Shown: positions 1 through 5,136 of the stretch, piece after piece
Layout: every line of letters starts with the position of its first letter
Position numbering within the stretch: the stretch's first letter is position 1
Assembly: GCA_018825335.1 (NCBI GenBank)
Contig: JAHJEW010000043.1
Coordinates: forward strand, 1-5,217
DNA: 5,217 nucleotides
Direction: 5' to 3'
DNA from: Patescibacteria group bacterium
GTDB taxonomy: Bacteria; Patescibacteriota; Gracilibacteria; UBA1369
The notes under the pieces: model-generated
Databases searched by the model: none
Seen by the model: the letters and a program-made list of their open reading frames with translations, nothing else
Told to the model about the DNA's origin: nothing
Position numbers and translations under genes: made by a program

Positions 1-151
1 AATAAGTATAGTTTATAAGTTATTTCGATTGTGCTCAATTTATCATCCCGGCATTAAATTTTTCTAAACCGGAGATAAGAAAAATGTGGAGGCGGGGGGA
101 TGGCGCGCGGGGGTGGGGCGCGGTATAATCCCGATGAGATAATTTGTTTTT
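1..151. other. non-coding leader upstream of recR; AT-rich then G-rich
   Basis: No convincing gene lies here. Positions 1-68 are AT-rich. Positions 88-122 are very G-rich, with runs of 6 G (94-99), 5 G (109-113) and 4 G (115-118), which could fold as a two- or three-tier G-quadruplex on the + strand. The stretch ends in the TATAAT box and a short recR leader. A weak minus-strand promoter could be imagined around 9-40 for a gene beyond the left edge, but I would not rely on it. Confidence 0.6.
124..129 (+). promoter_or_regulatory. candidate -10 box for recR
   Basis: A perfect TATAAT sits 22 bases upstream of the recR ATG. Transcription would start near 135-138, leaving a leader of only about 15 nt. 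No good -35 is present: the region 17 bases upstream is part of the G-rich stretch (TGGCGC). No Shine-Dalgarno sequence is visible before the ATG. The box match is seen directly; its use is inferred. Confidence 0.4.
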
Positions 152-826
152 ATGTCTTCTTTTTTACCGCAATCGATCCGCACTCTTATTGAAGAGTTTT
201 CGAAATTGCCGGGGGTCGGGCCGAAGTCGGCGCAGCGTCTTGCCATGCATCTTCTGCATTCGCCGGAGAGTCGGGTTAACGCGCTTTCCGACGCTGTCGG
301 CGGGCTTAAAAAGGGGCTGCAGTTTTGCGGGATGTGCTGGAATATTGCGGAAGATTCGATTTGCCGCATTTGCGCCAATCCCGCGCGCGATAAGCGGCAG
401 ATTTGTGTTGTGGAGGAGATTCTGGATGTTGTGGCGCTGGAGAAGACGTGCGAGTACAAGGGGGTTTATCATGTTTTGCATGGCGCGCTTTCGCCGGTGG
501 ACGGGATCGGGCCGGAGCAGCTGAAGGTGCAGGCGCTGGTGGACAGGGTGAGGGAGCTGACTAATTCCAAATTTCAAATGTCAAATGTCGAATGTCAAAT
601 GTTGAATGTTGAAGATCAGGGCGGGGTGGGCGCGATTGAGGTGATTCTGGCGACGAATCCGGGACTGGAAGGTGAAACTACGGCGCTTTATCTGATGAGG
701 CTTTTACAGCCGTTTAAGGTGAATACGACCCGCATTGCCCGGGGGCTGCCGGTGGGCGGGGACCTGGATTATGCTGATGAGCTGACCCTTACGCGAGCCC
801 TGCAGGGGCGAGCGGCTTATTGCTAG
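152..826 (+). CDS. recR: recombination mediator protein RecR
   Basis: RecR works with RecO (and RecF) to load RecA onto SSB-coated single-stranded DNA during gap repair. All family landmarks are visible. The helix-hairpin-helix LPGVGPKSAQRL lies at residues 19-30. A C4 zinc finger has C59, C62, C71 and C74. A Toprim domain covers roughly residues 82-180, with HGALSPVDGIGP (110-121) and EVILATNPGLEGE (163-175). The conserved RGLPVGGDLDYADE (197-210) follows near the C-terminus. The protein has 224 residues against about 200 for typical family members; the surplus is an in-frame low-complexity insert at residues 138-156 (NSKFQMSNVECQ...), just before the ATNP strand. The ATG at 152 gives the usual N-terminus for the family. 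There is no Shine-Dalgarno. The TAG stop overlaps the stop of the converging gene (shared CTAG, 823-826). Identity is very secure; activity with the insert is untested. Confidence 0.97.
   Translation: MSSFLPQSIRTLIEEFSKLPGVGPKSAQRLAMHLLHSPESRVNALSDAVGGLKKGLQFCGMCWNIAEDSICRICANPARDKRQICVVEEILDVVALEKTCEYKGVYHVLHGALSPVDGIGPEQLKVQALVDRVRELTNSKFQMSNVECQMLNVEDQGGVGAIEVILATNPGLEGETTALYLMRLLQPFKVNTTRIARGLPVGGDLDYADELTLTRALQGRAAYC
563..618 (+). repeat. 7-bp tandem repeat array inside recR (8 units)
   Basis: Eight consecutive heptamers can be read: AATTCCA, AATTTCA, AATGTCA, AATGTCG, AATGTCA, AATGTTG, AATGTTG, AAGATCA. The array is AT-rich inside a GC-rich gene, so it differs sharply from its surroundings. 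Because 7 is not a multiple of 3, all three frames of the unit are used, and translation gives an approximate 7-residue period (residues 138-156). I recall similar heptad arrays, mostly between genes, in candidate-phyla genomes, but have not searched for them here. The array is in frame with recR and contains no stop codon. Confidence 0.9.
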
Positions 827-1635
827 GGGGCCGCTTCTTCATCCGCTTTTTTAGCCGCTTCCACCGCCGCTATTTCGCCGTCGATGATATTGCGGAAAAT
901 GTCTGTTTCCTGCGCCCCGGAAACCTTTTTACCGTTTATGAAAAAGCTTGGGGAGGAGACAACTTTGTATTTTACTCCGTCTATCAAATCTTTCGCGACT
1001 TCATCCCTTTGTTTTTGAGTGTCATCAATGACACATGTTCCGTACTTTTCCATGTCCATTTCCAATTCTTCGGCGTATTTCTCAAAGATTTTTTTTGCGT
1101 TGTTATTGAAACTCCATTCATTTTGTCCTTTGAAAAGCAGATCGTGCATTTCCCAGTATTTTCCCTGTTCCGCCGCGCAGTTGGCCGCGGTTGCCGCGGG
1201 TAAGGCCTGTGGGTGGACGTTTAAGGGGAAATCGCGGAAAACGTAGTGCACTTTGCCGGTATCTATGTACTCTTTTTTGAGTTTTTCGAATGACTGATCG
1301 AAAAAATCCTTACAAAACGGGCACTGGTAATCGCTAAATTCAATTATTGTTACAGGCGCCTGTTCCACGGGAAGGCCAAGGGCCGGATCGTCATCGACGG
1401 AAATTGCGCCCATGTATTCAAGATCATTGATGCTTGCCGGATTTTCCGGCTGTCTGATTTCCTCCACAGGGGGCGATGAGGGAATTATTGCGCCTGTCAC
1501 AAGTTCATTTGCGAGATCGCTGGCCTGCCGCGGAGCCATGAATCCGCCCTGGATGTAGCCCAGGCCCATGCCGATGAAAAAGCCCAGCGTCATTAGTGCG
1601 ATGAACAGTACTTTTGAGATTTTTTTATTTTTCAT
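823..1635 (-). CDS. membrane-anchored DsbA-like thiol-disulfide oxidoreductase (thioredoxin_4 type)
   Basis: This is an exported thioredoxin-fold enzyme that makes or exchanges disulfide bonds in proteins outside the membrane. An N-terminal hydrophobic segment (about residues 7-29) after MKNKKISK acts as an uncleaved anchor or signal. A Pro-rich linker (50-66) follows. The thioredoxin domain starts near residue 93 (PVTIIEFSDYQCPFCKDFF). The active site is C105-P-F-C108. The cis-proline loop is SSPSFFINGKKVSG, with P229. Between them lies an all-alpha insert with a second possible cysteine pair, C153 and C201. The 270-residue length fits the anchored DsbA-like family. The start overlaps the end of the upstream Pro-rich gene by 11 bp, so translation is probably coupled; no Shine-Dalgarno is seen. 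No VKOR or DsbB partner is in the window, so whether it is an oxidase or an isomerase is open. Confidence 0.93.
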   Translation of the reverse strand: MKNKKISKVLFIALMTLGFFIGMGLGYIQGGFMAPRQASDLANELVTGAIIPSSPPVEEIRQPENPASINDLEYMGAISVDDDPALGLPVEQAPVTIIEFSDYQCPFCKDFFDQSFEKLKKEYIDTGKVHYVFRDFPLNVHPQALPAATAANCAAEQGKYWEMHDLLFKGQNEWSFNNNAKKIFEKYAEELEMDMEKYGTCVIDDTQKQRDEVAKDLIDGVKYKVVSSPSFFINGKKVSGAQETDIFRNIIDGEIAAVEAAKKADEEAAP

Positions 1636-2461
1636 TTTTCAGTTGGTTTATGATTTCTTTAATTACTTTCTTTTTGCCGTGCAGTTTGCCGGTTAGTTTT
1701 ATCCCTTGTTTCAGCGCTTTTGAGGCGATAATAATGTTATTGACGGCGTACAGCGATGTGACGATTCCCGTGGAGATTATTAAAAAAGGCCATAACGGAG
1801 CGGGATTGGTGGTTTCGACCGGCGCGGCGCCGCGGAGCTGTGTTTTGGGAAACAGGCCGGCGATTTCGGGAGAGATTATGGCCGGCTGCCCGCTGCAGAT
1901 TGCGGTGCCGCAGGAAACGTCGTTTCTTAATTCCGGCAGAAGCGGCGATATAAAAGGTGTAAACGGGGCGGGGCGGGCAGCCGGCGGCACTACCGCTATG
2001 GTTATGGGGGGCGGCGCGCCGGGGGCGGCCGGTTCCGCGGGAGAGACCGGCTCCTCTTGGGCGGGAATTTCTTCAGGGGGGATTGTTTCGTGTTCTTCCG
2101 TTTCCGGGGGCTCCGTTGGAGGGTAAAAAATTATGGTAGGTGTGCCACCGCCGCCGGGTGGTGGTGGTGGGGGCGGGGGTGGTGGTGGGGGTGGCGGCGC
2201 GGCGGCGCAACTCCCAAATATTTCTTCCATGAAACCGGCGCAGAGGTTGTAGCTCGCACTTGAACTTCTGCCTCCAAAACTATCTCCGCTTATCCCTTCA
2301 AGACCGTATGTCGCAGAGGTTCCGGCATGTCCGCCGTTGGTCGTATCCGCCGAATCCAATATATAACCTGAGCTTGTTCCAACCGCGGCCAGCGCCGTCT
2401 GCGTAAACAATAAAGGGAAAATCACCGTAACTATTGGCCATAGGAGCCTTTTTGCGTACAT
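1625..2461 (-). CDS. secreted polyproline-stalk protein with C-terminal membrane anchor (unknown function)
   Basis: I do not recognise a named family. Architecture of the 278 residues: a signal peptide (1-25, cleavage likely after TALA); a small Gly/Ser-rich head (about 27-85) with the pattern YGLEGISGDSFGGRSSSASY and then NLCAGF, resembling the Y-x-L-x-G...S-x-x-Y-x-L-x-x-GF motif I know from many bacterial surface proteins; 14 consecutive prolines (89-102) followed by four glycines; a Pro/Glu/Ala-rich, probably disordered stalk (107-222); one transmembrane segment (about 222-246); and a lysine-rich cytoplasmic tail (248-278). Exported cysteines are C74, C85, C184 and C189, which could form two local disulfides. 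It is the first gene of a two-gene operon with the DsbA-like enzyme, an obvious candidate partner for those cysteines (inference). The ATG follows an A-rich leader with no Shine-Dalgarno. Confidence 0.88.
   Translation of the reverse strand: MYAKRLLWPIVTVIFPLLFTQTALAAVGTSSGYILDSADTTNGGHAGTSATYGLEGISGDSFGGRSSSASYNLCAGFMEEIFGSCAAAPPPPPPPPPPPPPPGGGGTPTIIFYPPTEPPETEEHETIPPEEIPAQEEPVSPAEPAAPGAPPPITIAVVPPAARPAPFTPFISPLLPELRNDVSCGTAICSGQPAIISPEIAGLFPKTQLRGAAPVETTNPAPLWPFLIISTGIVTSLYAVNNIIIASKALKQGIKLTGKLHGKKKVIKEIINQLKNEK
2156..2197 (-). repeat. polyproline tract, 14 codons; G-rich complementary strand
   Basis: These 42 bases encode P89-P102 of the secreted protein. The codons are mixed (8 CCA, 4 CCC, 2 CCG), so the run is not one freshly expanded triplet and seems to be kept for its protein sequence. 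Such a run stalls ribosomes and normally needs elongation factor P. The + strand, which is the template for this gene, contains G runs at 2156-2158, 2169-2173, 2175-2179 and 2187-2191, a candidate G-quadruplex. Confidence 0.95.
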
Positions 2462-2499
2462 TTTTTTGTTTTTGTTTTTTTCGCTTGTTTAATCTTCAA

Positions 2500-2528
2500 A
2501 TTATATCATAGTTTTGTCATTTTTTCGA
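2500..2528 (-). promoter_or_regulatory. extended -10 promoter of the polyproline/DsbA operon
   Basis: On the minus strand, TGATATAAT (2508-2500) is a perfect extended -10 (TGnTATAAT). A weak -35, TCGAAA (2528-2523), lies 17 bases upstream. Transcription would start near 2493, giving a leader of about 32 nt that ends in an A-rich stretch (AAAAAAACAAAAACAAAAAA) before the ATG at 2461. This separates the pair from the upstream SLH gene, which ends in its own terminator. Confidence 0.7.
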
Positions 2529-2537
2529 CCCATAGTG

Positions 2538-2557
2538 AAAAACCACCTCTAAGGTGG
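2538..2557 (-). terminator. intrinsic terminator of the SLH-protein gene
   Basis: On the minus strand the RNA reads CCACCU-UAG-AGGUGG followed by five U: a perfect 6-bp stem with a 3-nt loop and a U tract. It starts about 29 bases after the SLH gene's stop codon and lies upstream of the next promoter, as expected for a transcription unit boundary. Confidence 0.75.
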
Positions 2558-2585
2558 GGCGGAAATTCATCTTTAAAGTGCTTTG

Positions 2586-3560
2586 CTAGCCCTGTAATTG
2601 CGCGATTATTTCGTTGGCGCGGTCCTTAATGTGTCTGGCGATGGACTGGACTTCGTTATTCGCCTCCCATGCTTCGGTGGCTTTGGCTATTGCCTGATCG
2701 GCCCAGCTTTTTGCATCCTCGGTCTTTTTTTGCACTCCGGAAATGTACGCGTTCATAAGGAAATCGTAGGCTCTTGCCAATTTTGCCGCTCCAAGCACGA
2801 CCGCGTCCTGAGGCATGTTTTTGTATGCCTGCTGGGTCATATCCACTCCCAATTCCGATGAGCGTTTTGCCGCAAGCGGATTGTTGTTTCCGACATAAAT
2901 GTCTATCTGGGCCATCTGTTTTTCGGCCTGCGTAATTAGAAACTGCGTGTTTGATCCATTCAGAATAACGTTCATGATGTACATGATTTCCGCCACCTGT
3001 CCTCGCGTAAGTTCTTCGCCGGGTTTAAGGTTCCCATCGTTGTCTTTTTCGACCAGCCCTGCCTGTCCCGCATAATTCATATAGGGCGCAAACCAGGCGT
3101 CTTTCTGTACATCGGGAAAGAGTTGCGCGCCTTCCCATTTTTGGGGCTGAAAGCTGTTGGTGTTCAGGATCATTTTCACGAATTCGGCCCGTGACACGTT
3201 TCGGCCGGGGGCAAAGGTTCCGTCCGGATTCCCGCTGACGATTCCCCTTTCTTTGGCTGCCATAACGTATTTTGCAAACCAATCTTCGGGCTTCACATCC
3301 GAAAAATCGGAGGAAGAAGCCGCGTCCTGCGTCGCGACTTTTTTGCCTTCAAGAATTATCTTGAGCGCTTCGGCCCGATTGACAAGTTGTTGCGGCCGGA
3401 AGGTTCCGTCATCGTATCCTTTTACAATGCCGCTGTCGGCCAGATAGTTGATGGCAACAGAGTTCTCGTTCGTGTTGTCCACATCGGTAAAGGCCAACGC
3501 GGTCGCGGCCATGCCGGAAAAAAGCAGACCCGTACAGGTGATTATGGCGATTTTTTTCAT
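2586..3560 (-). CDS. exported protein with three S-layer homology (SLH) domains
   Basis: SLH domains bind cell-wall-linked polysaccharide and hold surface-layer or envelope proteins in place. The 324-residue protein has a signal peptide (1-23, cleavage after TALA, mature start FTDVD). Three SLH repeats follow: about 24-70 (FTDVDN...GIVKGYDDGTFRP...VNRAEALKIIL), 86-133 (FSDVKPEDWFAKYV...GIVSGNPDGTFAPGRNVSRAEF) and 148-197 (FPDVQKDAWFAPYMNYA...LTRGQVAEIMY). The third is the most divergent: it has LTRGQ where the first two have RAE. The remaining ~120 residues (205-324) look all-helical, Ala/Lys/Gln-rich, with no domain I can name. It is a single-gene unit with its own promoter and terminator. 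The response regulator gene just upstream could control it (inference). The start is the only ATG that yields a complete signal peptide. Confidence 0.94.
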   Translation of the reverse strand: MKKIAIITCTGLLFSGMAATALAFTDVDNTNENSVAINYLADSGIVKGYDDGTFRPQQLVNRAEALKIILEGKKVATQDAASSSDFSDVKPEDWFAKYVMAAKERGIVSGNPDGTFAPGRNVSRAEFVKMILNTNSFQPQKWEGAQLFPDVQKDAWFAPYMNYAGQAGLVEKDNDGNLKPGEELTRGQVAEIMYIMNVILNGSNTQFLITQAEKQMAQIDIYVGNNNPLAAKRSSELGVDMTQQAYKNMPQDAVVLGAAKLARAYDFLMNAYISGVQKKTEDAKSWADQAIAKATEAWEANNEVQSIARHIKDRANEIIAQLQG

Positions 3561-3599
3561 AAATGATGGGCGTTAATTGGTTTCTTTATGCGTATGGAT

Positions 3600-3627
3600 A
3601 TTATACGCCACTTTAATTTATAGTCAA
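3600..3627 (-). promoter_or_regulatory. strong sigma-70-like promoter of the SLH gene
   Basis: On the minus strand a -35 TTGACT (3627-3622) is separated by 16 bases from a perfect -10 TATAAT (3605-3600). Transcription would begin near 3593, with a leader of about 33 nt. It is the best promoter match in the window, fitting an abundant surface protein. The leader has no Shine-Dalgarno. Confidence 0.75.
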
Positions 3628-3639
3628 AAAACCGGTTTT
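3628..3639. promoter_or_regulatory. 12-bp perfect palindrome abutting the -35 of the SLH promoter
   Basis: AAAACCGGTTTT is a perfect palindrome directly upstream of the -35 box. Its place suits a dimeric regulator's operator. It could instead be a poor terminator of the regulator gene that ends at 3658, but it leaves no proper loop and its stem is mostly A-U, so I favour a binding site. The regulator is unknown. Confidence 0.35.
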
Positions 3640-3657
3640 AACATTTGATGTTGAATT

Positions 3658-4350
3658 TTAATCGGCAGCCGAAATTATGTATCCGACGCCGTGACGGTTG
3701 TGGATAAGGCTCCGGGGAAAGCCGTGATCGATTTTTTTGCGAAGTCTGCGAACGGTGGACTGCAGAATGTTGGAATTGTGTCCGTCCTTCGCGCCCCATA
3801 CCTTCTGTAAAATGTCTTCCATCCGCACGACTTTTTCGCTGTTGTTAATAAAAAAAGCAAGGAGCTGCGTCTCTTTTTTTGTGAGATAGATTTTTTCACC
3901 CTGACGCATGACCATGTTTTGGCCGGGGAATAATTCAAGATCGGCAAAGGCAAGTTTTTTCTCTTTATTTTTTTCTTTCTTGCCGATGCCCGCGGCGCGA
4001 CGGTGCAGGGTGTTAATCCGCGCCAGCAGCTCCTCTGCGTGAAAAGGTTTAACCATGTAATCGTCGGCCCCCATCTCCAGTACGTCCACTTTTGTTGAAA
4101 CGGCGTCTTTTGCGCTTAAAACAAGTACCGGGACTTTGCATCCGTCGCGCCTTATCTTTTCCAGAAAAGATTCTCCCGACTGCCCGGGCAGTAAAAGGTC
4201 CAGCAGAAGCAAATCACACGACGCTATGGAATTGTTTTTTATGGCTTCCTCGGCTGATTCATGGCGCACAACAGTGTGCTTTTCGGCTTCCAGTATTTTT
4301 GCGAGAAAAAAGGAAAGGTCTTTTTCGTCTTCAATAATCAGAATCCGCAT
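3658..4350 (-). CDS. OmpR/PhoB-family response regulator (complete)
   Basis: A two-component transcription factor: a sensor kinase phosphorylates the receiver, which then lets the winged-helix domain bind DNA. In the receiver (1-118) the acidic pair is E7/D8 (MRILIIEDE), the phospho-acceptor is D51 (LLLLDLLLPG), the switch residue is S79 and the conserved lysine is K101 (DDYMVKPF). A lysine-rich linker (122-132) precedes the C-terminal effector domain (about 133-228), which ends in the typical RHGVGYII. The 230-residue length is normal. There is no histidine kinase nearby. It lies 141 bp downstream of a second, truncated regulator and 97 bp upstream of the SLH gene, both in the same direction. 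The ATG fits the family N-terminus exactly; no Shine-Dalgarno precedes it closely. The target genes are unknown. Confidence 0.95.
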   Translation of the reverse strand: MRILIIEDEKDLSFFLAKILEAEKHTVVRHESAEEAIKNNSIASCDLLLLDLLLPGQSGESFLEKIRRDGCKVPVLVLSAKDAVSTKVDVLEMGADDYMVKPFHAEELLARINTLHRRAAGIGKKEKNKEKKLAFADLELFPGQNMVMRQGEKIYLTKKETQLLAFFINNSEKVVRMEDILQKVWGAKDGHNSNILQSTVRRLRKKIDHGFPRSLIHNRHGVGYIISAAD

Positions 4351-4374
4351 ATATTTGTTTTAAGGTCAAAAAAA

Positions 4375-4403
4375 ACAATAATCAAAAGTCGACCGGATGG
4401 CAA
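4375..4403 (-). promoter_or_regulatory. candidate promoter of the complete response regulator
   Basis: On the minus strand TTGCCA (4403-4398, five of six matches) is followed after exactly 17 bases by TATTGT (4380-4375, four of six). Transcription would start near 4368, with a leader of about 18 nt. The match is moderate but the spacing is ideal. Confidence 0.45.
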
Positions 4404-4410
4404 GTCCACC

Positions 4411-4420
4411 TCACCTCTTT
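4411..4420 (-). promoter_or_regulatory. orphan near-perfect Shine-Dalgarno sequence
   Basis: AAAGAGGTGA on the minus strand matches the AAGGAGGTGA consensus at nine of ten positions, yet it lies about 60 bases from the regulator's ATG. It is followed, after about 7 bases, by a TTG that opens a 21-codon reading frame (4403 down to 4338, starting MPSGRLLIIVFFDLK). That frame ends 13 bases inside the regulator gene. This could be a leader peptide that couples translation, or chance. If the promoter proposed at 4375-4403 is used, the site is not transcribed from it. Confidence 0.25.
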
Positions 4421-4424
4421 AATG

Positions 4425-4461
4425 ATAAAATTTATGAATTTTATTTAAAATAATTTTAAAT
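4425..4461. repeat. two adjacent A/T-only inverted repeats
   Basis: ATAAAATT-TATG-AATTTTAT (4425-4444) and the 19-bp palindrome ATTTAAAAT-A-ATTTTAAAT (4443-4461) lie side by side between the two regulator genes. They could be a weak terminator for the upstream regulator, an AT-rich bending or UP-like element, or an operator. No GC-rich stem or clean U tract makes a standard terminator here. Confidence 0.5.
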
Positions 4462-4491
4462 TATTTACAGGCGCAAAATGAGGCTGCCGGT

Positions 4492-5136
4492 TTATCTGAT
4501 TGAAAACATATATCCCACGCCGTGAACTGTTTTAATAAGCTTTCTTTTGTGATCTTTGTCGATCTTTCCGCGCAGGCTGGATATGTGCGCCCCGACTGTA
4601 TTGGAAAAAGCTTTTGCGTTGAAGTCCCAGACATTTTCAAGAATGATCGCGTGGTTCAGGACCTCCTCCTGGTGTGAAATAAGATAAGACAGAAGGGCAA
4701 ACTCTTTTTTGCGAAGCTTGATGAATTTGCCGTTGCGTTTAACTTCTCTTGTGAGTGGATTAACAAAAAGATCGCCTATCTGCATGATTTCGGTGTGTTC
4801 GATGCATTTTACGCGGCGTAAAATAACGCGGATGCGCGCCAGAAGTTCACCGAAGGAAAATGGTTTCTCCATGTAATCATCTGCGCCGAGGTCCAGCAGT
4901 TTTACTTTTGTATCCTGGTCGCGGATCGCTGAAAGAATAATAATCGGCGTCTCTTTATTTTGCGCGCGGAACTCTTTAACAAATTCCATTCCATCTTTTT
5001 TTGGAAGCAGCAAATCGGCCACAACAACATCGAAGCCGCCCGTAAGAGCTTTTTGCAGACCCGTTTCTCCGTCTTCCGCCGTATCCACCAGGCATCCCTC
5101 GTATTGAAGACCCTTCACTAGTGTTGCGTTGAGCAA
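4492..5136 (-). CDS. OmpR/PhoB-family response regulator, N-terminally truncated receiver
   Basis: The 214 residues begin at a TTG in the middle of receiver helix 1 (LLNATLVKGLQYEG). Aligned to the neighbouring regulator, exactly ten residues are missing, the first beta strand and the acidic Mg2+-binding pair (VEDE-type motif). In the same frame upstream only Y-T-Y-S-L-L precedes, then a TAA at 5155-5157. Retained are the phospho-acceptor D41 (VVVADLLLPKKDG), switch residue S69, K91 (DDYMEKPF) and a complete winged-helix domain (about 117-212, ending HGVGYMF). It may be a decaying gene, a phosphorylation-independent regulator, or a sequence broken by an assembly join near the window end. The TTG start is only the most plausible one available; the true 5' end is uncertain. 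No histidine kinase is adjacent. Confidence 0.85.
   Translation of the reverse strand: MLNATLVKGLQYEGCLVDTAEDGETGLQKALTGGFDVVVADLLLPKKDGMEFVKEFRAQNKETPIIILSAIRDQDTKVKLLDLGADDYMEKPFSFGELLARIRVILRRVKCIEHTEIMQIGDLFVNPLTREVKRNGKFIKLRKKEFALLSYLISHQEEVLNHAIILENVWDFNAKAFSNTVGAHISSLRGKIDKDHKRKLIKTVHGVGYMFSIR

Noticed and set aside
84..128. 14-codon frame after a GGAG, coding MWRRGDGARGWGAV
   Set aside because: Too short, made of the G-rich tract's chance codons, and ends inside the recR -10 box, so it would lie upstream of the recR transcript.
144..524. Overlapping + strand frame within recR rich in Arg and Cys
   Set aside because: Frame-shifted shadow of recR; the recR frame has every conserved motif and the shadow has none.
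561..620. Possibility that the odd stretch in RecR is a frameshift or sequencing error
   Set aside because: The frame before and after the stretch is the same and the stretch resolves into clean 7-base units, so it is an insertion, not a shift.
1614..2126. Gly/Ala/Ser-rich + strand frame opposite the polyproline gene
   Set aside because: Its composition is the antisense reflection of proline-rich codons; the minus-strand frame has a signal peptide, a membrane segment and an operon context.
3640..3652. AACATTTGATGTT near the regulator's 3' end as another copy of the recR heptad repeat
   Set aside because: Only a short similarity with no 7-base periodicity; better read as a small inverted repeat with 5-base arms, or chance.
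3626..3652. Intrinsic terminator after the complete response regulator
   Set aside because: AAAACCGGTTTT has no loop-forming room and only two G-C pairs per arm; the small AACAT/ATGTT hairpin is too weak. Treated as a possible operator instead.
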